From the NCBI RefSeq assembly GCF_900112345.1, contig NZ_FOLB01000004.1, positions 1 through 64,000 of the forward strand: a DNA stretch of 64,000 nt. Direction: 5' to 3'. Position 1 is the first letter of the stretch, and the number at the start of each line of letters is the position of its first letter. This stretch comes from Nocardioides terrae (GTDB taxonomy: Bacteria > Actinomycetota > Actinomycetes > Propionibacteriales > Nocardioidaceae). The notes beneath the pieces are model-generated. The model worked only from the letters and a program-made list of their open reading frames with translations, did not search any database and had not been told where the DNA came from. A program made the position numbers and the translations under genes. Positions 32,199-40,879 of this stretch are shown here, piece by piece.

Positions 32199-34864
32199 GG
32201 AGGTGGCTCACCGGATGGCGGGTCTCCCTCCGGCTGGCCCGCCGCGACCTGGCCAGGCACCGGGGCCGGGCGATCATCGCGCTGGTGATGGTGACGCTCC
32301 CCGTGCTCGCCGTGGTCGGCGCCGACGTCCTCATGCAGACCGCCAAGGTCTCCGCGACGGAGGGCATGGACCGCCGCCTCGGCACGGTCGCGACGGCTCG
32401 GGTCGAGATCCTCGACACCTTGACCGGGGTGGTCCAGGCCCCGGATCCGCTCAACGGGCTCGGCTCGGGGGAGCCGCTGAGCCGGCCGACCTCCGTCGGC
32501 GACATCGAGGGCGTGATCGGGCACCGCACCATGCTGCCCATGCCGACGCAGACCACCGAGGTGGTGCGTACGCCGCACGGCAAGGAGACGATGGTCGGCA
32601 CCCAGCTCGACGCGTCGGCCCCGCTCGCGCGCGGTCTCTTCCGCCTGGAGAGCGGCCGCTGGCCGGCGACGCCGGACGAGGTCGTCGTGAACAAGGCCGC
32701 CCGCGACCGCGGGGTCGGGAACACCCTGACGGCCGTCCAGGCGGACGGCACCGAGACGACCCGCGAGGTCGTCGGCACCGTGGCCGACGCCACCGTGCGC
32801 TCCGCCGCGATCGTGGTCGGCCTGCCGGGGTCGCTCCCCGTCCTCGACGATGCCGGACCGAGCCAGGCCTGGCTCGTGGACGGTCCCCCGATCTCGTGGT
32901 CACAGCTCGAGCGGCTCAACGCCCTCGGCGTCACCGTCACCGACCGCCAGATCGCGACCCATCCGGGCGACTATCCCGACCCGCTGCAGTACTCCTCCTC
33001 CGACAGCGGGACCACGATGCAGGTCGTCGCCCTGATCGTCGTGATGGCGCTGATCGAGGTCGTCCTCCTCGCCGGCCCGGCCTTCGCGGTCGGCGCCCGC
33101 AAGCAGCAGCGGTCGATCGCGCTCCTCGTCGCCTCGGGCGGTACGCCGGCCCAGGCGCGCCGCGTCATCCTCGCCGGCGGGGTCGTGCTGGGCGCCATCG
33201 CCGCGGTCGTCGGTGTGGTGGGCGGCATCGGGGCGGCCTGGCTTCTGCAGCCGCTGGTGCAGCGGTTCAGCGGCGACTGGCTCGGCCCGTTCGACGTCCC
33301 GTGGCCGCACCTCCTCGCCGTCGCGGCGTTCGGCCTCCTGAGCGCGCTGACCGCCTGCGTGGTGCCCGCCTGGATCGCGTCGCGGCAGGACGTCGTCGCC
33401 GTGCTCGCCGGGCGACGCGGTGACCCGAAGCCGGGCCGGGCGTTCCCCGTCCTCGGCGTCGTCCTCTTCGCCGTCGGGATCCTGATGGCGTTCCTGGGGG
33501 CCGGCGGGCACGGTGAGCTGACGGTCGCGTGGTCAGCGGTGGTCTGCGTGCTCGGGATGGTGCTGCTCGTGCCGGTCGTCGTGTCGTGGGTGGCGCTGGT
33601 CGCCGGCCGGTTCCCGCTCGCGATCCGCTTCGCGGCGCGCGACGCCGTCCGCCACCGCACCCGGACCACTCCGGCCGTCGCCGCCGTCGCGGCCACGGTG
33701 GCCGGTGTGGTCGCGCTGGGCATCGGGACCAGCAGCGACGAAAGAGAGAACCGCGAGACCTACCAGCCGAGCCTCGTGATGGGCGACGCCTCGGTCACGC
33801 CGTCGTACTCCTACGTGTCGGTGGACGACGGCCCGACCGACTGGTCGCAGGTCGAGGACGTGGTCCGCGACCGGGTGCCGGGGGCACGGATCACCGAGGT
33901 GGCCGGGGTCGCGCAGCCGGTCTCGGGAGACAGCTGGACGGACGTGCAGTTCCGCGACCCGGCCGCCGCCACGGCCGCCGTCGACGAGGGCCAGGGCGAG
34001 ATCAGCCCGGGGACCTGGGGCTCCACCCTCGGCAGCGACGTGCTCGTCTCCGACGGCGGACGCCTCCCCCCGCTGGTCACCGCCGCCGACCCGGGTGGGG
34101 ACGTGGCCCGGGCGCTCCGCTCCGGCCGGGCGGTCGTCTTCAGCAGCGACCGCTCGAAGGCAGCGCTCGAGCGGGTGACGGTCGAGGTCCAGCCCACGGA
34201 CGACGAGGGCCAGCCGGTCGACCCGCACTCGGTCGACGTGCCCGCCACTGTCCTCTACCGCGCGGAGGACGCTGCCACCCCGGTGCGGGCGATCCTCCCG
34301 CCGGCGCTCGCGCAGCGTGCCGGGATCGACGCGGCCGTCGTCGGGCTCGACGTCGAGCAGCCGCACCTGTCGAAGACGGCGCAGAAGGACCTCGACGCGG
34401 CGCTACAGGACCTGGCGACGCCGGCGACGGTCTATGTCGAGCGCGGCTACGAGGCCGACCCGATGGCCCGCATCGTCCAGTGGGTCCTGGCGGCGCTCGG
34501 TGCGATCCTCATGCTGGGCGGCACGCTCACCGCGAGCTTCCTGGCGCTCTCGGACGCCCGGCCGGACCTGGCCACGCTCCAGGCTGTCGGGGCAGCACCG
34601 CGGACGCGGCGCGCCGTCGCCGCGGCGTACACCTTCGTCGTGGGGTTCGTCGGAGCCGTGCTCGGGATGCTCGTCGGGTTCGTCCCGGGGCTCGCCATCA
34701 CCTGGCCGCTGACCGCCGAGTCGTACGCCGACGGCCGCGGGCCCTACCTCGAGGTCCCCTGGCTGATGATCGCCGTCGTCGTGCTCGGACTGCCGGTGCT
34801 CACCGCGCTCGTCGTCGGGCTCTTCACCCGCTCGCGGCTGCCGATGGCGACGCGGATCGGCTGA
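32195..34864 (+). CDS. FtsX-like ABC transporter permease
   Basis: An 889-residue membrane protein with the type VII (MacB/FtsX) permease layout duplicated. A first transmembrane helix (about 25-45) is followed by a large extracytoplasmic domain to about 275, then a block of helices including the FtsX core (QRSIALLVASGGTPAQARRV). A second extracytoplasmic region follows (about 515-750) and a final three-helix FtsX block with ATLQAVGAAPRTRRAV. Such dual-FtsX permeases in actinobacteria work with one MacB-type ATPase, here the coupled gene just upstream. Substrate unknown. Confidence 0.88.
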   Translation: MRRWLTGWRVSLRLARRDLARHRGRAIIALVMVTLPVLAVVGADVLMQTAKVSATEGMDRRLGTVATARVEILDTLTGVVQAPDPLNGLGSGEPLSRPTSVGDIEGVIGHRTMLPMPTQTTEVVRTPHGKETMVGTQLDASAPLARGLFRLESGRWPATPDEVVVNKAARDRGVGNTLTAVQADGTETTREVVGTVADATVRSAAIVVGLPGSLPVLDDAGPSQAWLVDGPPISWSQLERLNALGVTVTDRQIATHPGDYPDPLQYSSSDSGTTMQVVALIVVMALIEVVLLAGPAFAVGARKQQRSIALLVASGGTPAQARRVILAGGVVLGAIAAVVGVVGGIGAAWLLQPLVQRFSGDWLGPFDVPWPHLLAVAAFGLLSALTACVVPAWIASRQDVVAVLAGRRGDPKPGRAFPVLGVVLFAVGILMAFLGAGGHGELTVAWSAVVCVLGMVLLVPVVVSWVALVAGRFPLAIRFAARDAVRHRTRTTPAVAAVAATVAGVVALGIGTSSDERENRETYQPSLVMGDASVTPSYSYVSVDDGPTDWSQVEDVVRDRVPGARITEVAGVAQPVSGDSWTDVQFRDPAAATAAVDEGQGEISPGTWGSTLGSDVLVSDGGRLPPLVTAADPGGDVARALRSGRAVVFSSDRSKAALERVTVEVQPTDDEGQPVDPHSVDVPATVLYRAEDAATPVRAILPPALAQRAGIDAAVVGLDVEQPHLSKTAQKDLDAALQDLATPATVYVERGYEADPMARIVQWVLAALGAILMLGGTLTASFLALSDARPDLATLQAVGAAPRTRRAVAAAYTFVVGFVGAVLGMLVGFVPGLAITWPLTAESYADGRGPYLEVPWLMIAVVVLGLPVLTALVVGLFTRSRLPMATRIG

Positions 34865-34871
34865 CGAACAG

Positions 34872-35243
34872 TCAGCCGCGGTACCAGGTGACCGTGACCC
34901 GCTTGCCGGGCCGCAGCTCGGTGGTGGTCCAGCGGTCGGCGAGCTCGTCGACGATCGCCAGGCCGCGGCCGCTGAGGTCGTCGGCTCCGGCCCGGCGGGG
35001 TGTCGGCCAGCCCTCGGCGTCGTCGGAGATCTCCAGGCGGATGTGCTTGTCCTCGACGACCAGCGAGAGCCCGATGACGGCGGCGTCGGCGCGGACGGCG
35101 TTGGTGACGAGCTCGCTGACGACGAGGACGATGTCGTCGGTGTCGGGCCGGGTCACGTGCCCGCGGAGCTTGCGCATCGCGCTGAGGACGAACCGTCGCG
35201 CCTCGGCCGGAGCGCTCAGGGTGCCACGGAGCTGGGTCTTCAT
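34872..35243 (-). CDS. HATPase anti-sigma-type serine kinase (RsbW/SpoIIAB-like)
   Basis: A 123-residue GHKL ATPase of the anti-sigma kinase type. It has the N-box ELVTNAVRAD (about 47-56), a D-box in LEISDDAEGW and the G2 box SGRGLAIVDELADRW. It is the last gene of a three-gene module with a STAS protein and a PP2C phosphatase, and its ATG shares one base with the phosphatase stop (TGATG). In the partner-switch scheme it would phosphorylate the STAS protein and bind a sigma factor. No sigma factor is encoded nearby. Confidence 0.88.
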   Translation of the reverse strand: MKTQLRGTLSAPAEARRFVLSAMRKLRGHVTRPDTDDIVLVVSELVTNAVRADAAVIGLSLVVEDKHIRLEISDDAEGWPTPRRAGADDLSGRGLAIVDELADRWTTTELRPGKRVTVTWYRG

Positions 35244-36847
35244 CAGGCACCCACCCGGCGCAGCGCCAGGACGGCGATGTCGTCGCTCGCGTCCGGGCTC
35301 CGCAGCGTGTCGACCGCATGGGCGACCAGCTCGTCGACCGCACGGTCGCAAGCCTCGCCCAGCGTCGCGGCCAGGCGGTCGAGACCCAGGTCGATGGCCT
35401 CCCCGCGACGCTCGACGAGACCGTCGGTGAAGCAGAAGAGGGTGGCGCCGCGGTCGAGCTGGAACGCCGTCTGCTCGTAGCGTGCCGGGCCGATGCCGAG
35501 CGGGACGCCGGGCGGGACCTGCACGGTGCTGGCGGTCCCGTTGAGCAGCAGCGGTGCGGGGTGGCCGGCGCTGGCGAGCATCACCTCGCCCGTGCGCACA
35601 TCGCCGACCCCCGCTATGACGGTGGTCATGTGCCCATCGCTGGTGATGTCGAACTGGCGGGAGCACTTCTCCAGGGCGACCGCCGGCTCGTCGCCGTCCA
35701 TCAGGTAGGCGCGGACGGTGAAACGGGCCTGCGCCATCACTGCGACGGTGTCCACGCCGCGCCCGGAGACGTCGCCCACGACGAAGCCGAACCGGTGCTC
35801 GTCGAGGGCCACGACGCTGTACCAGTCACCGCCGATCTCGGTGCCGTGGGCCCCGGCGACGTACTTCGAGGCGATCTCCAGGTCGGGCATGGTCGGGTGG
35901 ACGTGGGGCAGGAGCGCGCGCTGCAGGCGCTCGAACAGCTCGCGCTGCTGGCCGTAGAGGTTGTCGACGCGCTCGTAGAGCGCGGTGATCGTCGTGGCGT
36001 TCTGCTCGGCGTCGCGCCGCCCGCGGGCGAGTCGCAGGCCGGTCAGCGCGGCGATCACCGTCAGCAGCAGGCCGCCGATGAGGACGCCGAGCGGCAGCCA
36101 CCGGCTGAGCGCCGAGCCGAGGTGGGTCCGGGCTTCGGTGACCAGCGTGACGTCGGTGTCCCCGAACGGGATGGTCGCCCGCGTGGTGTAGCCGCTCATC
36201 GGGAGCGACGCGGGCTCGACGTCGGTGGAGAGCAGCGACGTGGAGTCGGCGCGGTGGCCGACGTACATCGCGTAGTGGAGGCCGGAGTACGCCGAGTTGG
36301 CGGCGACACTGGCCTGCCGGTCGGCCGGCATGACGCGCTCGGCGTAGACGGCCAGGCCGGTGCGGGGGTCCGCCTTGCCCCAGAGGAGCAGGTTGCGGCC
36401 ACCGGCCGCGAGCAGCCGGATCGTCGTGCCCGTGCTGTCGTAGGCGTGCCGGACGAATTCGCGCGCCTCGTCGCTGCTCGGGTCGAGCGTGGGGGCTGCC
36501 CCGGTCGTCGCCAGCCGGGTCAGGCCGTCGCCCTGACGCTTCCACAGCGAGGCCGACACGAACGGCTTCTTGGAGCCGACGTACGGCGTGATGAACTCGG
36601 TGAACGCGGAGCCGTCGTCGGGTCCGGCCACCTGCAGGACGCTCAGCGCGGTGGAGAGCGGCTGCTCGATCACCGTGACCGCCGCCGACAGCACGGAGGC
36701 CGCCTGGCCGGTCTGCACCTTGAGGATCCGGTGCTCGCTGGCGGCGTCGCCGCGGGCGAGGGTCCAGCTGCCCAGGCAGGTGAGCACGATGCCGACAGCG
36801 GCGATCAGCGCTGCGATCGCCCGAGGGCCGAGGCCCACCCGGCTCAC
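35243..36847 (-). CDS. Membrane PP2C (SpoIIE-type) phosphatase with extracytoplasmic sensor
   Basis: A 534-residue protein. Transmembrane helix 1 (about 8-28) and helix 2 (about 245-268, LGVLIGGLLLTVIAALTG) flank an extracytoplasmic domain of about 215 residues of CHASE/Cache character. A short coiled coil (about 272-302) connects to a C-terminal PP2C domain (310-534). Metal-site motifs are present: IGGDWYSV, VGDVSGRGVD and SDDIAVLALR. The phosphatase would dephosphorylate the STAS protein in response to an outside signal. GTG 36847 overlaps the STAS stop (GTGA) and the gene is coupled at both ends. Confidence 0.9.
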   Translation of the reverse strand: MSRVGLGPRAIAALIAAVGIVLTCLGSWTLARGDAASEHRILKVQTGQAASVLSAAVTVIEQPLSTALSVLQVAGPDDGSAFTEFITPYVGSKKPFVSASLWKRQGDGLTRLATTGAAPTLDPSSDEAREFVRHAYDSTGTTIRLLAAGGRNLLLWGKADPRTGLAVYAERVMPADRQASVAANSAYSGLHYAMYVGHRADSTSLLSTDVEPASLPMSGYTTRATIPFGDTDVTLVTEARTHLGSALSRWLPLGVLIGGLLLTVIAALTGLRLARGRRDAEQNATTITALYERVDNLYGQQRELFERLQRALLPHVHPTMPDLEIASKYVAGAHGTEIGGDWYSVVALDEHRFGFVVGDVSGRGVDTVAVMAQARFTVRAYLMDGDEPAVALEKCSRQFDITSDGHMTTVIAGVGDVRTGEVMLASAGHPAPLLLNGTASTVQVPPGVPLGIGPARYEQTAFQLDRGATLFCFTDGLVERRGEAIDLGLDRLAATLGEACDRAVDELVAHAVDTLRSPDASDDIAVLALRRVGA

Positions 36848-37158
36848 CAGTCGGACCGGTCTGCGAAGAGGTCGGTGAGGCCGGTGAGCTCGAGCACCCG
36901 GGCGACCGACGCCGGGACGTGGGAGAGGCGCAGGCGCTGACCGTCGGCCGTGGCCTTGCGGAGCCGGACCAGGGCGCCGATGCCGCTGGAGTCGAGGAAC
37001 GTCACGTCGCGCAGGTCGACCTCGATCACGGCGGCGTCCGACTGCAGCAGCGGCTGGGCGTGCTCGAGGAACGCGGCGACGCCGGCGATGTCGAGGTCGC
37101 CCGAGACCGCGAGGACGGCAGCGCCGTCCGGGCCGGTCGACGTCGCGAGCCCAACCAT
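36844..37158 (-). CDS. STAS-domain anti-sigma factor antagonist
   Basis: A 104-residue SpoIIAA/RsbV-like protein. The phosphorylation loop is intact: VTFLDSSGIGALV, with the target serine near residue 59. Start ATG 37158 is used; an in-frame GTG at 37167 would add three residues. It opens the three-gene partner-switch operon and is transcribed away from the VOC gene. When unphosphorylated, such proteins bind the HATPase kinase and free a sigma factor; phosphorylation by the kinase turns this off. Confidence 0.88.
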   Translation of the reverse strand: MVGLATSTGPDGAAVLAVSGDLDIAGVAAFLEHAQPLLQSDAAVIEVDLRDVTFLDSSGIGALVRLRKATADGQRLRLSHVPASVARVLELTGLTDLFADRSDW

Positions 37159-37261
37159 CAGTTCCACCAGCTTCCGAGAGGAGTCGAGGCAAGGTAGCGC
37201 CCTGACGACGACTTCGGTATCACCTCGGGTAAACGCTGACCGATCGGCTAAGTCACGCCCG

Positions 37262-37630
37262 TCAGGACAGGCAGAGGCAGAACGGGTGCCCGGCGGGGTC
37301 GAGGAAGACGCGGAAGGTCGTCCCGGGCTGGTGCTCGGCCTTGGTCGCCCCGAGCTCGAGAGTGGCGGCCTCGGCCTCGTCGAGATCGTCGACGACGACG
37401 TCGAGGTGCATCTGCTGGGGGACGGTCTGGCTGGGCCACGTCGGCGCCGCATAGTCACCGTCCACCTGCTGGAAGTCGAGGATCTGGTGGGGCTCCGGGC
37501 CGCGGATGGTGGTCCAGTCGGCGCCCTCCTGCGGCATGAGGCGCCAGTCGAGCAGCGCGGCGTAGAAGGTGGCGAGGGCGATGGCGTCCGGGCAGTCCAG
37601 GACGATCGTGGGGGTGCGTGCGATGGCCAT
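37262..37630 (-). CDS. VOC-family (glyoxalase-like) protein
   Basis: A 122-residue VOC-fold protein of two beta-alpha-beta3 units. It starts TPTIVLDCPDAIALATFYAALLDW and ends with FLDPAGHPFCLCLS, a common actinobacterial group. QQMHLDVVVDDLDEA contains a probable metal-ligand His. The enzyme activity of this branch is not defined. It is divergent from a TetR gene with an AGTCAGGCTTGACT dyad in the gap. Confidence 0.82.
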   Translation of the reverse strand: MAIARTPTIVLDCPDAIALATFYAALLDWRLMPQEGADWTTIRGPEPHQILDFQQVDGDYAAPTWPSQTVPQQMHLDVVVDDLDEAEAATLELGATKAEHQPGTTFRVFLDPAGHPFCLCLS

Positions 37631-37670
37631 GGGTCCAGTTGACCCCAGTGGCGGACCGTCGAGCAATAAA

Positions 37671-37684
37671 AGTCAGGCTTGACT
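37671..37684. promoter_or_regulatory. Possible TetR operator dyad
   Basis: AGTCAGGCTTGACT is a 14-bp dyad (AGTCA / TGACT arms) in the gap between the VOC gene (start 37630) and the TetR gene (start 37714). The location is right for autoregulation of the TetR-led island, and a TTGACT -35-like box overlaps it. Confidence 0.45.
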
Positions 37685-37713
37685 GTTTGTTGCTGCGACG
37701 GCAGGGTGGGCGC

Positions 37714-38316
37714 GTGAGCCAGCCGAGCACGCGCGTCCCCCAGGAGGAGCGCAGCCGGGCGATGCGGGCGCGGCTGCTCGCCGCCACGGTCGCCCTGCTG
37801 GTCGAGCGGGGCTTCGCGGGTACGACGACCACGCTCGTGTCCGAGCGGGCGGGGGTCAGCCGCGGCGCGCAGCTGCACCACTTCCCCACGAAGAACGACC
37901 TCGTCTTCGCGGCCGTCTCGCACGTGACCGCGACCCGAGGCGTCGAGCTGGCCGCGGCGGCGGCGCGGATCCCCGCCGGCCCGCAGCGGACCCGAGCGGT
38001 GCTGGGCATGCTCGCCGACCACTTCACCTCGCCGGTCTTCACCGCCGCGCTCGAGCTGTGGGTGGCCGCACGGACCGACCCGGACCTGCTCGCCGAGGTC
38101 GCCCCGCTCGAGCAGCGGGTCGGCCGCGAGACCCATCGGCTGACCGTGGAGCTGCTCGACGCCGACGAGTCCAAGGCGGGAGTGCGCGAGCTCGTGCAGG
38201 CGACGCTCGACCTGGTCCGCGGGCTGGGGCTCGCCAGCACCATCACCGACGACGCCCGACGACGCAAGCGGATCCTCGACCGATGGTCCGAGGTGCTGGA
38301 GGAGGAGCTCTCATGA
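37714..38316 (+). CDS. TetR-family regulator heading the AtuA-like operon
   Basis: A 200-residue TetR protein with helix-turn-helix TTTTLVSERAGVSRGAQLHH (about 37-56). GTG 37714 is preceded by a GCAGGG stretch. Its stop overlaps the next start in an ATGA, so the regulator is translated with the catabolic genes that follow, through to 47309. It most likely senses a pathway acyl-CoA. The dyad at 37671-37684 is a candidate binding site. Confidence 0.88.
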   Translation: MSQPSTRVPQEERSRAMRARLLAATVALLVERGFAGTTTTLVSERAGVSRGAQLHHFPTKNDLVFAAVSHVTATRGVELAAAAARIPAGPQRTRAVLGMLADHFTSPVFTAALELWVAARTDPDLLAEVAPLEQRVGRETHRLTVELLDADESKAGVRELVQATLDLVRGLGLASTITDDARRRKRILDRWSEVLEEELS

Positions 38317-39116
38317 GCATGCTGGAGGACCTGCTGCGCGACCTCGCGGCCGAGGGCGACCGGCTGCGCGCCGCCGTCGCAGGACTCGACGACGCCGGGT
38401 GGCACACGCCCACTCCCGCCGAGGGCTGGGACGTCGCGACCCAGGTCGCGCACCTGACCTGGACCGACGAGGTGGCCGTCCTGGCCGCGCGGGCGGCGCG
38501 CGGCGACAAGCAGGAGTGGGACGAGGTGGTCCTCGCCGCGATCGAGGACCCCGACGGGTTCGTCGACAAGGGCGCCACCGCAGTGGCCGCGGCCCTTCCC
38601 GAGGACCTCCTCGCCCGCTGGGACGCCGCCCGGACGGCGCTGGCGGGTGCGCTGCGTGGGGCCGACGGCAAGCTGCCCTGGTTCGGCCCGCCGATGTCAC
38701 CGGCCTCCATGGCGACCGCCCGGTTCATGGAGACCTGGGCGCACGCGCTGGACGTCTACGAGGCGCTCGCCGACGCCGGCCTGGGCAGCGTCCCGGAGCC
38801 GACCGACCGGATCCGCAACGTCTGCCACCTCGGCATCCGCACCCGCGACTGGGCGTTCCGCACGCACGGGCTGACCGCGCCCGCCCAGGAGTTCCGCGTC
38901 GACCTGGTCGCCCCGAGCGGCGACGTGTGGTCGTGGGGGCCGGAGTCGGCCGCCCAGACGGTCAGCGGGCCGGCGTACGACTTCGCCCGGCTGGTCACCC
39001 AGCGCATCCACCGCGACGACACCGAGCTCGTCGCCGCCGGCGACGAGGCGGACCGGTGGCTCGACATCGCGCAGGCGTTCGCCGGGCCTGCGGGGGCGGG
39101 GAGGGAGCGGCGATGA
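38313..39116 (+). CDS. TIGR03084-family protein (DinB/maleylpyruvate isomerase fold)
   Basis: A 267-residue protein of the TIGR03084 group, actinobacterial proteins with an N-terminal mycothiol-dependent maleylpyruvate isomerase (DinB-like) four-helix domain. The probable metal-binding His residues are in GWDVATQVAHLTWTDEVA and METWAHALDVYEAL. Such domains often use mycothiol. It overlaps TetR upstream and the AtuA-like gene downstream by 4 nt (ATGA each). Co-occurrence with AtuA-like proteins points to the same pathway, but its reaction is not known. Confidence 0.82.
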   Translation: MSMLEDLLRDLAAEGDRLRAAVAGLDDAGWHTPTPAEGWDVATQVAHLTWTDEVAVLAARAARGDKQEWDEVVLAAIEDPDGFVDKGATAVAAALPEDLLARWDAARTALAGALRGADGKLPWFGPPMSPASMATARFMETWAHALDVYEALADAGLGSVPEPTDRIRNVCHLGIRTRDWAFRTHGLTAPAQEFRVDLVAPSGDVWSWGPESAAQTVSGPAYDFARLVTQRIHRDDTELVAAGDEADRWLDIAQAFAGPAGAGRERR

Positions 39117-40879
39117 CGCGCTCGGGTGTGGTCAGGATCGGGAACTGCTCGGGGTTCTACGGCGACCGGCTCTCGGCCATGCGCGACCAGCTCGAGGGCG
39201 GCGACCTCGACTTCCTGACCGGCGACTACCTCGCCGAGCTGACCATGCTGATCCTCGGGCGCGACCAGATGAAGGACGCCTCGCTCGGCTACGCCAAGAC
39301 CTTCGTCCGCCAGGCCGAGGACTGCCTCGGGCTGGCGCTGGAGAAGGGGGTGCGGATCGTCAGCAACGCCGGCGGTCTCAACCCGGCGGGCCTGGCCGGG
39401 CGGCTGCGCTCGATCGCGCCCGAGGCGAGGATCGCGTACGTCGAGGGCGACCGCGTCGACGTCCCCGGCGCGCTGACCGCCAATGCCTATCTCGGCGGCT
39501 TCGGCATCGCCCGGGCGCTCGCCGCGGGCGCCGACATCGTCGTGACCGGTCGGGTGACGGATGCGTCCCTGGTCGTGGGGCCGGCCGTCGCGCACCACGG
39601 CTGGGCCGCCGACGACTGGGACCGGCTGGCCGGCGCGGTCGTCGCGGGCCACGTCCTGGAGTGCGGCACGCAGGCGACGGGCGGGAACTTCAGCGGGTTC
39701 ACCTCGTTGCCGGGTCTCGAGACGGTTGCTGGCGCAACCTCCTCGACCGGCGACTCGCTGGTGGAGGAGGAGCACCGGGCCCGTCCCGAGACCAGCCGCC
39801 CGCGGCCGCTGGGGTTCCCGATCGCCGAGCTGGCCGAGGACGGCTCGTGCGTGATCACCAAGCACGACGGGACCGGCGGCGCGGTCACCGTCGACACGGT
39901 GACCGCGCAGCTGATGTACGAGATCCAAGGGCCTCGCTACCTCGGCCCGGATGTCACCACCGACCTCACCTCGATCAGGCTGAGCCAGGAGGGCCGCGAC
40001 CGGGTCGCGATCAGCGGGGTGCGTGGCACACCGCCGCCCCAGCGGCTCAAGGTCGCGGTCACCGAGCTGGGCGGCTTCCGCAACTCCTGCGAGTTCGTGC
40101 TCACCGGGCTGGACATCGACGAGAAGGCCGCCTGGATCAAGGCGCAGGTCTCGCTCGAGGGGGTGGAGCACGTCTGGTCGGCGTACCGCGTGCCCGAGCC
40201 GGACTCGCCCACCGAGGAGGGCGCCGCCTGCCTGCTCCGGCTGACGGCATGGGCGCCGACGCCGGACCCGCTCGGCAAGCCGTTCACCGAGCCGCTGATC
40301 GGGCTCGCGCTCGCGTCCTACCCCGGCTTCCACGTCACCGCGCCGCCCACGTCGCCGGCGCCCTACGGCGTCTACCGCGCGGATCACGTCGACCGGTCGG
40401 CCGTGGCCCACACCGTGGTGATGGACGACGGGACCCGTGAGCAGGTCGCCGACCCGCCGGCGTACGCCGCGCCCGAGGAGCCGGCCGCCGAGCGACCCTC
40501 GGCCGACGCCGCGGTGGCCGACTCGCTCAACCGGCGGCTGCCGCTCGGCACCTTCGTCCACGCCCGCTCCGGCGACAAGGGCGGCGACGCCAACCTGGGG
40601 CTGTGGGTGAGCCACGACGCCGATCCGGCCCTGCAGGGGGCGCGGGTGGCCTGGCTGACCAGGCTGATCACGCCGGCCAAGGTCCGCGAGCTGGTCCCGG
40701 AGTCCGCCGACCTCGAGATCGAGGTCCATCCGCTGCCGAACCTGGGGGGTGTGAACGTCCTGATCCGCGGCCTGCTCGGCGCGGGCGTCGCCGAGGGCCG
40801 CCGGTTCGACCCGCAGGCCAAGGCGCTGGGCGAGTGGGTCCGCAGCCGGACCGTCCACATCGACCAGGAGCTGCTCTAG
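39113..40879 (+). CDS. AtuA-like protein of acyclic terpene utilization
   Basis: A 588-residue protein of the AtuA/DUF1446 family. The main domain begins VRIGNCSGFYGDRLSAM and contains VTGRVTDASLVVGP and ATGGNFSGF. A C-terminal AtuA-associated fold has FVHARSGDKGGDANLGLW. In Pseudomonas AtuA is needed for citronellol/geraniol catabolism, but its reaction is unknown. Residues about 201-227 are an insertion encoded by a pair of palindromic elements (forward and reverse) placed between the conserved GGNFSGF and GFPIAEL blocks. It is coupled at both ends with neighbouring acyl-CoA enzymes. Confidence 0.87.
   Translation: MTRSGVVRIGNCSGFYGDRLSAMRDQLEGGDLDFLTGDYLAELTMLILGRDQMKDASLGYAKTFVRQAEDCLGLALEKGVRIVSNAGGLNPAGLAGRLRSIAPEARIAYVEGDRVDVPGALTANAYLGGFGIARALAAGADIVVTGRVTDASLVVGPAVAHHGWAADDWDRLAGAVVAGHVLECGTQATGGNFSGFTSLPGLETVAGATSSTGDSLVEEEHRARPETSRPRPLGFPIAELAEDGSCVITKHDGTGGAVTVDTVTAQLMYEIQGPRYLGPDVTTDLTSIRLSQEGRDRVAISGVRGTPPPQRLKVAVTELGGFRNSCEFVLTGLDIDEKAAWIKAQVSLEGVEHVWSAYRVPEPDSPTEEGAACLLRLTAWAPTPDPLGKPFTEPLIGLALASYPGFHVTAPPTSPAPYGVYRADHVDRSAVAHTVVMDDGTREQVADPPAYAAPEEPAAERPSADAAVADSLNRRLPLGTFVHARSGDKGGDANLGLWVSHDADPALQGARVAWLTRLITPAKVRELVPESADLEIEVHPLPNLGGVNVLIRGLLGAGVAEGRRFDPQAKALGEWVRSRTVHIDQELL
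39713..39793 (+). repeat. Head-to-head pair of palindromic elements inside the AtuA-like gene
   Basis: The forward half is GGTCTCGAGACGG...CTCGACCGGCGA (39713-39753). The reverse half starts CTCGCTGGTGGAGG and ends CGTCCCGAGACC (to 39793). Both are in frame; the forward half encodes GLETVAGATSSTGD. The arrangement repeats that in the carboxylase alpha gene of the same operon. Confidence 0.75.
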
